Shown here: positions 18,147 to 27,644 of the stretch, piece by piece
Position numbering within the stretch: the stretch's first letter is position 1
Layout: every line of letters begins with the position of its first letter
From: Pseudomonas sp. Irchel s3f7
GTDB taxonomy: Bacteria; Pseudomonadota; Gammaproteobacteria; Pseudomonadales; Pseudomonadaceae
Direction: 5' to 3'
Length of the DNA stretch: 64,000 nt
NCBI RefSeq assembly: GCF_900187615.1
Contig: NZ_FYDO01000003.1
Location: 186,001 to 250,000, forward strand
Translations under genes and position numbers: made by a program
The notes under the pieces: model-generated
What the model was told of the DNA's origin: nothing
The model's input: the letters and a program-made list of their open reading frames with translations, nothing else
Database searches by the model: none

Positions 18147-20441
18147 CTATTGCAGGATGCGCATCGACACGAAACCGATGCCCAGTATGCGTTCATCATC
18201 ACTGCCAGCAACACGCTTAGGTGATACAGGGTTGGGTGGGAAGAAGGAGATGCGATGGGCGCTTGTACCTTTTAGGTCAACATCCAGGCGCACTTCGGTA
18301 ATCCCGTTGGTTAACTGGGTACTGTATTCATGGCTGCCCACTTCGACGCAAATCGGCTTGTTTGCATTGGATGCAAAGGCTTGGGCCTTTAGTACGAGTG
18401 TGAATTTTTGCGGCAGTGGGTCGGCAAAATCGAAGTCTACTTTCTTCCCAGCAGACCAGCGCCCCCAAGGTTCGTTGGCGTAAAGGCCTGCGGCGCCGCT
18501 AATGAAATCGGGGAGAAGGCTCTGAGTAAAGTCGATACCGGTCGCCAGATCGCCGGGGATGCGTGGGCCCCAAGCGTCAGCAAAGTAACCTGCCTGGTCC
18601 ATGATCTGCTTCGCAGACAAGTTTGTCAGTTGCGGATGTGCACTACCGTCCAGCTTGAAGAAGACTAGCTCTTTGTTGTCACTCTGCAACAGCGGTGGGT
18701 GCTGCAGCAACTGAGACAATTCTGTGATCAGTGCGTCGGCGTTGTCCGCATAGCCGCGGCGATCGATTTGGATACCCTCGAAGCCAAGTTTGCGAACTAC
18801 CTCGAGCTGACGGACCATTGGCTCTTGTGCCAGCGAGCGATAGAACAAGTCACCGGGCCGACCCTTCATGCCGCCGAAGCTCCAGTGCAGCGACGACGAA
18901 TGCAACACGCCGGCCGTCATCTGATAGTTGGCCAATGTGTGCAGTGGTGGCACTTCAGGGAAGCCCATGTAAGGCAGTTGGTAGATAGCAGCACCCGCGG
19001 GAAGCGCTTTTTCGACGGCATGGATAAAATCCTTGTCGTTTTCAAATGCAACTTTCTGGCTGGAATTGCAGGCTTGGCATGCTGGCGCGGTTTGATCATA
19101 CAGGCCGACTAGCAGCAGCATCGCCGAGATGGCGATCGGATAATTTGCGAGCCGCGGCGCTTTCCTCTGCAAAAGGATCTGCAGAGAGATGAAGAAAAAG
19201 AGTATGGAGCCGCAGGCAATAAAGATACTGGCTCTGTTCCAGCCTCTAATCGAGGGCGAAACAAGCATTGCGAACAACGAACCTAGGCCGCCTATAGTTG
19301 CGAACAGGAACAGGACAAATGTGGTGGCGGCTAGCAGCCGGAGCCTGTCATCGCCCTCGCTACGTGCGGGTGCCAAGGCAACAAGAACAAGTATCAGCAT
19401 GAAGCCTGCTGCGCCGATCACGCCAATCGACGAGGTTGCATTCTCGTTTATCACTGGGGTGTAGCGGTTGTACTGGCGGGTGAGTTCTGCCAGGTACGAT
19501 ACCCGGTGCTCGGGGCGCGGCATTATTAGCTGCATCATCTTCAAGCCATAGATCTCGGACTCGAAAGGTGAACGCTGAGCAACATCGACATTCCGGCCGT
19601 CACTGAAATTGCCAACCAAGTTAGGTGTGATATTGATGAGTACACCCGCAACGATGGCGGCGCTTAGCAATGCAGCTTTCTTGATGCCGTGGAGATTACC
19701 CGCCCTGATTGCGCTGAAGATTCCGGCCAGGGTAATGATGATTGCCCCGAACAAAGCGTAGTAAACCCCGAAAGAAGACAGTACCAGCATGCCCACTGCC
19801 ATCGCAAATAGACCGCCCAGCTTGGACTTAATGCTGCCGGCCTTTGCAGGCTCGCGAGTACGGTAAACATCCAATGCCAAGTAGAAGAATAGCGGTGCAA
19901 CGAAATACCAAGTGTAGAAAAGGTGGTGCAAGCGCAGGAAGTGGAAGGGCACGAAAGTATAGAGTGCGCTGGCAGTCATTGCGAAACTGCGGTTGAGCCC
20001 GAATGCCCTGGCCGTTACATAAGTGGCGATGAAGCAGACTGCAAAGCCAAGCAAGAAAAACAGGTTGACTCCGGCCACCCAGCCCCCGCCGAGCATGGCG
20101 GAAAGTTTGATGACCAAGTGGGCGCCAGCGTCGGAGCCAGGGAAGTCCAGGAAGTTCGAGCCGAACGGATAGCCACTACGGGTGTTATCGAACACCCAAC
20201 CTTCGGCTACACGTTGGGCCATCCACGCGTGAAACAGACCGTCGCCAGCGTAACCGTAGGGCGTGGACAGGTCTGGAATCAAGCCTTCACGCATTCCACT
20301 CATCAGTATGCTAGCGAGGAAGAACGAGGCTAGTGCACCTATGAAAATCAACTTCCAGTCGGCAGCGAGAATACTTCGCAACGTTGGAGTGCCGTTGGCG
20401 TCAACAGGCCGTGACTCGCGCATGAAATTATGTGCATTCAT
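18147..20441 (-). CDS. Large polytopic membrane protein, candidate GT-C glycosyltransferase
   Basis: The N-terminal part (about residues 30-440) of this 764-residue protein has roughly ten or more hydrophobic helices. The first large loop contains acidic residues (YAGDGLFHAW, then DFPGSDAG) like the catalytic loop of GT-C enzymes. The rest is hydrophilic and probably periplasmic. Directly downstream of gtrA and gtrB it takes the place of GtrC, the serotype-specific transferase that moves a sugar from undecaprenyl phosphate to O-antigen outside the membrane. YfhO-type proteins are an alternative relative. The role is inferred from topology and position only. Confidence 0.65.
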   Translation of the reverse strand: MNAHNFMRESRPVDANGTPTLRSILAADWKLIFIGALASFFLASILMSGMREGLIPDLSTPYGYAGDGLFHAWMAQRVAEGWVFDNTRSGYPFGSNFLDFPGSDAGAHLVIKLSAMLGGGWVAGVNLFFLLGFAVCFIATYVTARAFGLNRSFAMTASALYTFVPFHFLRLHHLFYTWYFVAPLFFYLALDVYRTREPAKAGSIKSKLGGLFAMAVGMLVLSSFGVYYALFGAIIITLAGIFSAIRAGNLHGIKKAALLSAAIVAGVLINITPNLVGNFSDGRNVDVAQRSPFESEIYGLKMMQLIMPRPEHRVSYLAELTRQYNRYTPVINENATSSIGVIGAAGFMLILVLVALAPARSEGDDRLRLLAATTFVLFLFATIGGLGSLFAMLVSPSIRGWNRASIFIACGSILFFFISLQILLQRKAPRLANYPIAISAMLLLVGLYDQTAPACQACNSSQKVAFENDKDFIHAVEKALPAGAAIYQLPYMGFPEVPPLHTLANYQMTAGVLHSSSLHWSFGGMKGRPGDLFYRSLAQEPMVRQLEVVRKLGFEGIQIDRRGYADNADALITELSQLLQHPPLLQSDNKELVFFKLDGSAHPQLTNLSAKQIMDQAGYFADAWGPRIPGDLATGIDFTQSLLPDFISGAAGLYANEPWGRWSAGKKVDFDFADPLPQKFTLVLKAQAFASNANKPICVEVGSHEYSTQLTNGITEVRLDVDLKGTSAHRISFFPPNPVSPKRVAGSDDERILGIGFVSMRILQ

Positions 20442-20461
20442 TGTCTTTTGCTCGACTTGCC

Positions 20462-21394
20462 TTAGTCAAAATTCACGCGCTCTGCTTCGACGACCAGGGG
20501 CATGTTGCGCATCTGGGTGTGAACCGATCCGAGATATTCCCCCAGCATTCCAAGAAACAGAATCTGTACAGAACTGAAGAAGAACAGCGAGATCAGCAGC
20601 GGCGCAATACCTATCTGGAACGAGTTCCAGAACACCAGCTTGGCGATCAGGAAACAAAAGGCGGCCAGCAGACTGAGGCCTGCGAGGAGTGCCCCACCCA
20701 TCACCATTAGCCGCAGCGGCACCTTTGAGTGGTTGGTGATCCCCAGCATCGCAATGTCATAAAGGGTGTAGAAGTTGTTCTTGGTGATGCCGCGCTGACG
20801 CCGTGGTTGCTTGAACGGCACCGTGGCGATCGGGAAACCGATTTCACACAGCAGGCCGCGGAAATACGGATAGGGGTCGTCGATCTTCTTCAGGATATCC
20901 AGCACAGCCCGGTCAAACAGGCCGGCACCAGTGGCGTTTTGCACCAGTGGTACTTCGGAGATGCGGGTGACGAAGCGATAGTAGGCGCGGCGCATCAGGA
21001 ACATCAGGCGCGATTCCTCGCTCTCCGGCTTGACCGCCATCACCGTCTTGAAGCCTTCTTCCCACTTCTTGACGAACTCTTCGATCATCTCTGGCGGGTC
21101 TTGCAAGTCGGAGGCGATCAGCACGGCGGCGTCGCCATTGGCTTGTAGCAGGGCATGGTAAGGCGAACGAATATGGCCGAAGTTGCGGGCATTGAAAATC
21201 AGCTTGACCCGCTTGTCTTGCGCAGCCAAGGCGCGCAATTTGGCGTGGCTGTTATCGGTGGAGCAGTTGTCGATAAAAATATGTTCGTAGTCATAGTCAA
21301 GGCGTGACATCACCTCGACAATGCGCTGGTACAGCTCATCAATGTTAGCTTCTTCGTTGTAGCAGGGTGTCACTATGCTGATAAGCTTACGCAT
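20462..21394 (-). CDS. gtrB: GT2 glycosyltransferase, GtrB/ArnC-like
   Basis: This 310-residue GT2 enzyme has the opening ISIVTPCYNEEANIDELYQRI, a DLQDPPE motif and two C-terminal hydrophobic helices, as in GtrB and ArnC. Family members transfer a sugar from a nucleotide sugar to undecaprenyl phosphate at the inner membrane face. Its start overlaps the end of gtrA by eight bases. The usual donor is UDP-glucose; in this operon the donor could be the CDP-linked branched sugar made by the genes upstream, or a UDP-sugar from the epimerase downstream. Confidence 0.88.
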   Translation of the reverse strand: MRKLISIVTPCYNEEANIDELYQRIVEVMSRLDYDYEHIFIDNCSTDNSHAKLRALAAQDKRVKLIFNARNFGHIRSPYHALLQANGDAAVLIASDLQDPPEMIEEFVKKWEEGFKTVMAVKPESEESRLMFLMRRAYYRFVTRISEVPLVQNATGAGLFDRAVLDILKKIDDPYPYFRGLLCEIGFPIATVPFKQPRRQRGITKNNFYTLYDIAMLGITNHSKVPLRLMVMGGALLAGLSLLAAFCFLIAKLVFWNSFQIGIAPLLISLFFFSSVQILFLGMLGEYLGSVHTQMRNMPLVVEAERVNFD

Positions 21395-21791
21395 ATTTGA
21401 AAACGAACCTGTTATTAATGACGAATGAAAGTAAGGCCATTGGCACGATCAAGGCCATGCCAGCCAAGTAAGGGTCAACACCCAATAATTTGAGCGCCGC
21501 AATGCCCGCCACATTGACGCCATAGACGACGCCATAGCCGGCAACAAATCTGAAAATCAGCTTGTTGTTCTTCGAGCCGAATACAAGGGCGCCGGTGCTT
21601 TTGAAATTGAAGGCTATGCCTAATATCGTGGCGAGCAGCAACGCCGCACTGTAGTGCAGCCCGAGGTAGAGAAAACCGGCAAAACAGCCATAGCCGAACG
21701 CAGCATTCATTACCCCGACCAACAGGAATCTGAACAGTTTTACTTGCAAAAGCCTGCGTAGCGTGGATGGTGCCTTTTTAGTCTCTTGCAT
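21387..21791 (-). CDS. gtrA: GtrA-family membrane protein, putative flippase
   Basis: This 134-residue protein has four predicted membrane helices and the GtrA signature FLLVGVMNAAFGYGCF near the start; NFKSTGALVFG and SFVINNRFVFKYA are also family-like. GtrA proteins are thought to flip undecaprenyl-phosphate-linked sugars to the periplasm. The gene overlaps the end of the yerF-like gene upstream by 14 bases and gtrB downstream by eight, tying sugar synthesis and membrane transfer into one transcript. Confidence 0.87.
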   Translation of the reverse strand: MQETKKAPSTLRRLLQVKLFRFLLVGVMNAAFGYGCFAGFLYLGLHYSAALLLATILGIAFNFKSTGALVFGSKNNKLIFRFVAGYGVVYGVNVAGIAALKLLGVDPYLAGMALIVPMALLSFVINNRFVFKYA

Positions 21792-22713
21792 TCAGTTGCT
21801 GCCTGATTTCACGCATGACACCACTTAGCGAAGAATCGCTGGGGACATAGCCAAACAGTTGGCCGGCCTTGCGATTTTGCGAATAGTAATGGGCCTTGGG
21901 ACCTGTGGCATTAACCCTTGCCCGGTCACCCACAACTGTGAATTGCAGGCCGAACTGTTCGCTCAAGGCCTTCAGCAGTTCGAACTTGCCAATGGGGGCC
22001 TGGCTGTAGCAGTCGACCACATCGTTGCACGCGGGCGATTGCAGGATCCGGTCAATCAGTTGCAGGAAGTCGGCGGGGGTGAGGTAGTCCCGGAGCATGT
22101 CATCGGGTGCCACCTCCAGCACTGTGCCCGCTTGCAGCGCGCGCAGAATGTCACTGAGGAAGAAGCGAGCCTCGACCGCCTGGCGATGGCTGAAGTAACT
22201 GAACACCCTCACATCGATAATGGCGGCATCAGGTAGCGCTCGATGGCGGCACTCGGCCTGGAGTTTGGCCGCGCCGTACCAGTCCTGAGGATTTAGCCCA
22301 TTGATTGCAAATATCGCCTTCGAGGCCTCGGTGACAGGTGTTTCGAAGTTGGTGCCGTATGCAGCGCCGCTGCTCAGGTAGATGTATCTGCAGTGAGGAT
22401 GGTTTTGCAGGTACTCCAAGGCAAGATTGTCATACTGCTCGGTGACGGTGAAGATGTCCTTGCCCATCTGTACGGCCCGGGCGGGATCACCAACGCCAAC
22501 AAAGTTGATGATCGCATCGAACTGGCAACTGTCATCGAAGCCGGTGTAGTCGAGCACGGCAAACGCCTTGCGCTCGGCAATGGCCCGCAATTCGGCATCG
22601 AGCGAGCCCGGTGCACGCACGAACAGGGTACATTCATAAGCAGTATTTTCAGCGATGCTGGCTACCAGGTCTTTGGCGATATGACTGCTTGCCCCAAGGA
22701 TGGCAAGCTTCAT
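21778..22713 (-). CDS. yerF: NAD(P)-dependent reductase, YerF-like
   Basis: This SDR protein of 311 residues has an N-terminal nucleotide-binding motif (ILGASSHIA) and catalytic Tyr146-x3-Lys150 (YGAAK). In Yersinia pseudotuberculosis, YerF reduces the acetyl side chain that YerE adds, giving CDP-yersiniose. I infer the same role because it directly follows a YerE-like gene, overlapping it as ATGA, and the complete ddhABCD set lies in the same operon. From sequence alone it could be another sugar ketoreductase or epimerase; the family is broad. Confidence 0.72.
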   Translation of the reverse strand: MKLAILGASSHIAKDLVASIAENTAYECTLFVRAPGSLDAELRAIAERKAFAVLDYTGFDDSCQFDAIINFVGVGDPARAVQMGKDIFTVTEQYDNLALEYLQNHPHCRYIYLSSGAAYGTNFETPVTEASKAIFAINGLNPQDWYGAAKLQAECRHRALPDAAIIDVRVFSYFSHRQAVEARFFLSDILRALQAGTVLEVAPDDMLRDYLTPADFLQLIDRILQSPACNDVVDCYSQAPIGKFELLKALSEQFGLQFTVVGDRARVNATGPKAHYYSQNRKAGQLFGYVPSDSSLSGVMREIRQQLNARD

Positions 22714-24425
22714 TTACCCAGATCCAGCAGTGGCGACTGCTCATCGATCGGGCGGCCAAACTCTAGGCGCGGCCGGCATTCCCGAGCATCTGGCACCATG
22801 ACTTCGATGAGCATGGGTTTGCCGTTGGCAAGAAACTCGGCTACAGCGGCCTTGAATGCCTCCAGATTGACAACGCTAAGCGAATGTATGCCATACGCAG
22901 CGCCCAGGGCCTGGAACTGTGAGGTATAGCCGTCCCAGTAAGTCGAAGAGTTACGCCCCTCGAAGTACATTTCCTGGAAGCCGCGGACCATTCCCAGCGA
23001 GTGATTGTTCATTACGATGGTCAGGATTGGCAGCTGGTCGCGGGCAATGATGTCCAGCTCCTGGATATTGAGCTGCGCACCGCCGTCGCCGGTGATGACG
23101 ATAACCGGTTTGTCACCTGCGATGCTGGCGCCCACGGCGGCAGGAATGGCAAAGCCCATGGTGCCCAGGCCGCCGGAGTGGTGCATGGATTGGCCGGGGC
23201 CCAGACGCAAGGTATGCGCGGCCCACATCTGGTTGTTACCAACGTCGGCAACATAGTCCAGTGCACGGTCGGCGGTCAGGTCGTTGAGGTGGTTCAGCAG
23301 CTCGAACGGGCTGATGTTCCACGCCGTGTACTCATCGACGAACGATTGCTTGAAGACCTGCGCCAGGTAAGTGCGCCAGGCCGCCGGAGCGGGTTGCAAC
23401 TTGGCTGCGTGCGCGAAGAAGTCGGCAAATACCGTGTTCAGGTCGGCTTTGATCGACTCCCGGGCCTTTACTCTGTTGTCCAGCTGGGCCTCATCCAGAT
23501 CGAACTGGATGATGTGCGCATTCGCAGCGAACGTTTCGGGTTTGGCCCCGGTCTGGCGCACGTCCATGCGGCTGCCGAACACCACCAACAGGTCGCAGCG
23601 CTGGACGGCATGGTTGGCTGCGCGGGTGCCATAGGCACCGAGCATGCCGAGGTAGTGCTCGCTTGTCGTGACTTTTTCAGCGCCTTTCAGGCTGGCGACA
23701 TGGGGGATGCCCAATTTGCCCACCAGGCTCAGCCATTGGCTGAACGCGGGACTGTTTACTGCGCCACCGCCGATCAGGAATACCGGTTTTTGAGCCTTGG
23801 CCAGTGCAGCCCAGACGTCGCCGAACGAGGTGCGCTGCTCGGTAGCAGGCGTCGTTTCATTGGCCCAAGCGTACAATAATTGGTCCAGCATCGCCTCGTC
23901 GATCTCGGCGCGCTGGATGTCCATGGGAATGTCCAGCAGGACAGGCCCAGGACGGCCTTCCCGAGCGATGCGGATCGCTTTGAGAAGGCAGGGGATCAGC
24001 TCATCGACATGGGTGATCTGGTGAGCGTACTTGGTGATGCTACTCACCAGGGCAACGCTGTCGAGCTCCTGGAAGCCCTGCTGGCGAATGGGTCGGTCGC
24101 CCTTAAGTTCATGCGTGTTGACCTGCCCGGTGAGGAACAGGCACGGATGACTATCCAGCCAGCAGTCGGCAATGCCGGTCATCAGGTTGGTGGCGCCGGG
24201 GCCGCTGGTGCCCAGGGCCACCCCCATGATCTTGTGATTTGTCGCACGTGCGACAGCAGATGCAGCAAAGGCCGCGCCTTGCTCATGGTGCATGGATACC
24301 AACTTGGTCTTGCCGAGCAAGTTAATACTGTCCACCAGATGAGTGATCATTCCACCAATGAGCTCAAAACCATAGAGGACATTACAGTCCGCCAGAACTT
24401 TTGCCACTGCATCTGAAGCTTTCAT
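22710..24425 (-). CDS. yerE: ThDP-dependent enzyme, YerE-like
   Basis: This acetolactate-synthase-like protein of 571 residues has a catalytic glutamate at 48 (MHHEQGAA). The ThDP/Mg motif begins GDGGAQLN at about 446 and reaches VMNN at about 472. Three domains of the usual ThDP-enzyme order are visible. Ordinary acetolactate synthase is unlikely: no ilvN-like small subunit gene is present, and the gene sits between ddhC and a reductase. YerE of Yersinia decarboxylates pyruvate and adds the two-carbon unit to C4 of CDP-3,6-dideoxy-4-ketohexose. That reaction fits this context exactly. The start lies two bases from the ddhC stop. Confidence 0.8.
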   Translation of the reverse strand: MKASDAVAKVLADCNVLYGFELIGGMITHLVDSINLLGKTKLVSMHHEQGAAFAASAVARATNHKIMGVALGTSGPGATNLMTGIADCWLDSHPCLFLTGQVNTHELKGDRPIRQQGFQELDSVALVSSITKYAHQITHVDELIPCLLKAIRIAREGRPGPVLLDIPMDIQRAEIDEAMLDQLLYAWANETTPATEQRTSFGDVWAALAKAQKPVFLIGGGAVNSPAFSQWLSLVGKLGIPHVASLKGAEKVTTSEHYLGMLGAYGTRAANHAVQRCDLLVVFGSRMDVRQTGAKPETFAANAHIIQFDLDEAQLDNRVKARESIKADLNTVFADFFAHAAKLQPAPAAWRTYLAQVFKQSFVDEYTAWNISPFELLNHLNDLTADRALDYVADVGNNQMWAAHTLRLGPGQSMHHSGGLGTMGFAIPAAVGASIAGDKPVIVITGDGGAQLNIQELDIIARDQLPILTIVMNNHSLGMVRGFQEMYFEGRNSSTYWDGYTSQFQALGAAYGIHSLSVVNLEAFKAAVAEFLANGKPMLIEVMVPDARECRPRLEFGRPIDEQSPLLDLGK

Positions 24426-24427
24426 AG

Positions 24428-25741
24428 TTAGAAACCGATCCCGAAGAACTCTTCCAGTTTTTCACCGACGTAATCGAAATGTTCTTGGCCCAGAGAGGGC
24501 TGAACGCCAAGCCAGAAGGTCTGGTTCATGGTCCGGTCAGTGTTGGTCAGTTCGCCCACGACGCGGTACTCGACGTTATGGAAGTACGGCTGGCGGGTCA
24601 GGTTGCCGGCAAACAGCAGGCGGGTACCGATCTTGTTCTGATCCAGGAACTTGAGCAGGTCGACACGCTTGACCCCGGCGCTTTCTTTCAGGGTGACCGG
24701 GAAACCGAACCAGGACGGGTCGCTATTAGGGGTAGGTTCGGCGATTTCAAGGAAATCGCTCAGGGACGCCAGACGTTCCTTGAGCAGCTTGAAGTTGCGC
24801 TTGCGGGTTTCGATGAACTCGGGAGCGCGATCGAGCTGCGCCAGTCCGCAGGCCGCTTGCATGTCGGTGATCTTCAGGTTGTAGCCTAGGTGGGCATACA
24901 CGTACTTGTGATCGTAACCTGGTGGCAGGCTGCCGAATTGCTGGCCGAAACGGTTGCCGCAGGTATCATCGCAACCCGGCGCGCAATAGCAGTCTCGCCC
25001 CCAGTCACGGAACGATTCGGCAATCAGTTTGAGCTGAGCGTTATTGGTGAATACCGCTCCACCTTCGCCCATGGTGATGTGGTGGGCCGGGTAGAAACTC
25101 AGAGTGGCGATGTCGCCAAAGGTCCCAACCAGCTTGCCGTCATAGGTCGCACCGAGTGCATCGCAGCAATCTTCGATCAGCCACAGATTGTACTTTTCGC
25201 ACAGGGCTTTGACTTTGCCCAGGTTGAAGGGGTTACCCAGGGTATGGGCGAGCATGATCGCCTTGGTCTTCGGGGTGATGGCCGCTTCGATCAGCTCAGG
25301 GTCAATGTTGTGGGTCGCCATGTCGACGTCAACGAAGACCGGAATCGCGCCGAACTGGACGATGGGGTTGACCGTGGTGGGGAATCCAGCAGCCACGCCA
25401 ATGACTTCGTCACCTTTCTTGATGGCACGGTCACCCAGCTTGGGGGAGGTCAATGTGCTGAACGCAACCAGGTTGGCCGAGGAGCCCGAGTTGACAGTAA
25501 TGAGGTAATTTACACCGAGAAATTCGGCCAGTTTTTTTTCGAATTCGGCATTGAAGCGACCGGTAGTCAGCCAGCCATCAAGGGATGCTTCGACCATCAG
25601 TTGTAGTTCGCGCGCGCCAATCACCTTCCCGGAAGGAGGGATGACGGTTTCACCTCCAACAAAAGGTTTGGCAGCCAAGGCAATCTCGGCGTAACGCTCA
25701 ACGAGCTGGCTGATTTCCTGACGGAGCATATCGGGGGTCAT
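24428..25741 (-). CDS. ddhC: CDP-4-keto-6-deoxyglucose 3-dehydrase (E1)
   Basis: The 437 residues equal the length of the Yersinia enzyme. This PMP-dependent, iron-sulfur E1 enzyme removes the C3 hydroxyl in 3,6-dideoxyhexose synthesis. The aminotransferase-like fold has the PLP lysine replaced by His220 in SFYPAHH, the hallmark of E1. The iron-sulfur cysteines are visible at 251, 253, 257 and 261 ([12 protein letters not shown]). It needs the reductase encoded by ddhD in the same operon. It is also called RfbH. Confidence 0.95.
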   Translation of the reverse strand: MTPDMLRQEISQLVERYAEIALAAKPFVGGETVIPPSGKVIGARELQLMVEASLDGWLTTGRFNAEFEKKLAEFLGVNYLITVNSGSSANLVAFSTLTSPKLGDRAIKKGDEVIGVAAGFPTTVNPIVQFGAIPVFVDVDMATHNIDPELIEAAITPKTKAIMLAHTLGNPFNLGKVKALCEKYNLWLIEDCCDALGATYDGKLVGTFGDIATLSFYPAHHITMGEGGAVFTNNAQLKLIAESFRDWGRDCYCAPGCDDTCGNRFGQQFGSLPPGYDHKYVYAHLGYNLKITDMQAACGLAQLDRAPEFIETRKRNFKLLKERLASLSDFLEIAEPTPNSDPSWFGFPVTLKESAGVKRVDLLKFLDQNKIGTRLLFAGNLTRQPYFHNVEYRVVGELTNTDRTMNQTFWLGVQPSLGQEHFDYVGEKLEEFFGIGF

Positions 25742-25771
25742 AATAGTTCCTGCTTAAAGCTTTATAGTTGG

Positions 25772-26857
25772 TTAGGCGCCAGAGGCCATGGCTGCCATAT
25801 AACTGTTGATTTCGTTGACGCAATGGTCGTGCATATCCTCGCCTCGCAACCAGGCGCGATGCCAGGTGACAATGCGGGTTAGGGTGGCATCCAAGCTCCA
25901 GGTAGGTTCCCACTTCAAGTGGGTTCGGGCTTTGGATATATCCAGCTTCAAGTAGCGCGCCTCATGGGGCTGGGGGTCACTGTCAAGTTGCCAGCTCGCA
26001 CCGGCACCCCATGCTCCCACCATGTGATCGAGTATCCATTCGACAGGACGTGCATCTTCATCCCGGGGGCCGAAGTTCCAGCCTTGCGCGAATGCCTGGC
26101 CATGCTCCCACAGGTGTTGAGCAAGGACAAGGTAACCACTCAGCGGTTCCAGCGCATGTTGCCACGGGCGCGTCGCTTTCGGGTTGCGAACGATCACTGG
26201 CTGGCCTTTTTCGACAGCGTGCAGTATATCGGGAATGAGGCGGTCTTCTGCCCAGTCACCGCCACCGATCACGTTGCCGGCACGTGCCGAGGCCAGGGCT
26301 GGCGCGCCATCAGCGTTAAAGAATGAATTGCGGTAGGCGGAGGTGACCAGCTCTACACAGCCTTTGCTGTTGCTGTAAGGGTCATGGCCGCCCATGGGTT
26401 CGCTTTCACGATAGCCCCACTCCCATTCCTTGTTATCGTAGCACTTGTCAGTCGTGACATTGACTATTGCGCGAAGGCTTGGGCATTTGCGTGCTGCCTC
26501 TAGCACATGAATAGTGCCCATGACATTGGTGGCATAAGTCTCGACCGGCTCTCGGTAGGACAACCTGACCAAGGGTTGGGCGGCCATGTGGATCAGAATA
26601 TCTGGATCAAAAGCTGTCATGCTTTCAGTAATGGCTTGCAGGTCGCGAATATCGCCAATCTGCGATGCCATCATGCCTTGTTCAACGCGCGCCTGTTCAA
26701 AGAGCGACGGAGTTGTAGGCGGTGCCAGCGCGAAACCTTTGACGTGCGCCCCCATATCTTGTAGCCACAGGGATAGCCAGCTGCCCTTGAATCCGGTATG
26801 ACCTGTGAGGAATACCTTCTTTCCTTCCCAGAAGGCAGCTGTGACGGTAGCTTTCAT
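25772..26857 (-). CDS. ddhB: CDP-glucose 4,6-dehydratase
   Basis: DdhB (RfbG) converts CDP-glucose to CDP-4-keto-6-deoxyglucose. The 361-residue form starts MKATVTAAFWEGKKVFLTGH and contains the NAD motif TGHTGFKGSWLSLWL and an active-site segment YSNSKGCVEL. I chose the ATG at 26857 because it follows the ddhA stop directly (TAATATG) and gives the family length; the open frame runs 11 codons further into ddhA. Its product is the DdhC substrate. Confidence 0.95.
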   Translation of the reverse strand: MKATVTAAFWEGKKVFLTGHTGFKGSWLSLWLQDMGAHVKGFALAPPTTPSLFEQARVEQGMMASQIGDIRDLQAITESMTAFDPDILIHMAAQPLVRLSYREPVETYATNVMGTIHVLEAARKCPSLRAIVNVTTDKCYDNKEWEWGYRESEPMGGHDPYSNSKGCVELVTSAYRNSFFNADGAPALASARAGNVIGGGDWAEDRLIPDILHAVEKGQPVIVRNPKATRPWQHALEPLSGYLVLAQHLWEHGQAFAQGWNFGPRDEDARPVEWILDHMVGAWGAGASWQLDSDPQPHEARYLKLDISKARTHLKWEPTWSLDATLTRIVTWHRAWLRGEDMHDHCVNEINSYMAAMASGA

Positions 26858-26858
26858 A

Positions 26859-27632
26859 TTATTCCCAGGATTTCCAAGGTGCCTTGCCATTTTGCCAAAG
26901 GTTTTCCAGCAGATTTTTATCGTGCAGGGTATCCATTGGCTGCCAGAAGCCCTCGTGCTCGTGTGCCATCAACTGGCCGTCCGCTGCCAGCCCCATCAAC
27001 GGCTCTTGCTCCCAGACAGTGCTGTCGTCGATCAAGTACTCGAGGACTTGGGGGGACAATACAAAAAAGCCGCCATTGATCATGGCGCCGTCGCCTTTGG
27101 GCTTTTCCTTGAAATTGAGAACTTGGTGTTGCTTGATGTCGAGCGCGCCAAAGCGACCTGGGGGGTAGGTGGCGGTGAGAGTCGCTGCCTTGCCATGCTT
27201 TTTGTGGAAGGCAATAGTGGCGCTGATGTCCATATCTCCGACGCCATCGCCGTAGGTGAAGCAGAACGCTTCTTCATTTCGAACGTAATCTGCCACACGG
27301 CGCAAGCGCCCGCCAGTCATCGAAGTATCACCGGTGTCAACCAATGTGACATTCCAGTCCTCGGCGCGTTTGTCGTGTACTTTCATGGTGTTTTCACGCA
27401 TGTTGAAAGTCACATCCGACGAGTGCAGGAAGTAATTGGCGAAGTATTCTTTGATCAGATAACCTTTGTATCCACAACAGATAATGAAATCATTGATGCC
27501 GTGCGCGGAATACATCTTCATGATGTGCCAGAGGATTGGTTTTCCACCAATTTCGACCATGGGCTTTGGACGTACACTGGTTTCTTCGCTCAGGCGTGTA
27601 CCCAAACCGCCTGCCAAAATGACCGCTTTCAT
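26859..27632 (-). CDS. ddhA: Glucose-1-phosphate cytidylyltransferase
   Basis: DdhA (RfbF) makes CDP-glucose from glucose-1-phosphate and CTP, the entry step of the CDP-3,6-dideoxyhexose pathway. The 257 residues match the family. The start [19 protein letters not shown] and the [14 protein letters not shown] segment are diagnostic, with [10 protein letters not shown] for metal binding. AAGGAG six bases before the ATG is a good ribosome site. It lies 12 bases after ddhD. Confidence 0.96.
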   Translation of the reverse strand: MKAVILAGGLGTRLSEETSVRPKPMVEIGGKPILWHIMKMYSAHGINDFIICCGYKGYLIKEYFANYFLHSSDVTFNMRENTMKVHDKRAEDWNVTLVDTGDTSMTGGRLRRVADYVRNEEAFCFTYGDGVGDMDISATIAFHKKHGKAATLTATYPPGRFGALDIKQHQVLNFKEKPKGDGAMINGGFFVLSPQVLEYLIDDSTVWEQEPLMGLAADGQLMAHEHEGFWQPMDTLHDKNLLENLWQNGKAPWKSWE

Positions 27633-27644
27633 GAATGCTCCTTA

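Noticed and set aside
22710..24425. Housekeeping acetolactate synthase (ilvB)
   Set aside because: The ThDP fold fits, but there is no small subunit gene and the gene is embedded between ddhC and a sugar reductase; YerE-like is the better call.
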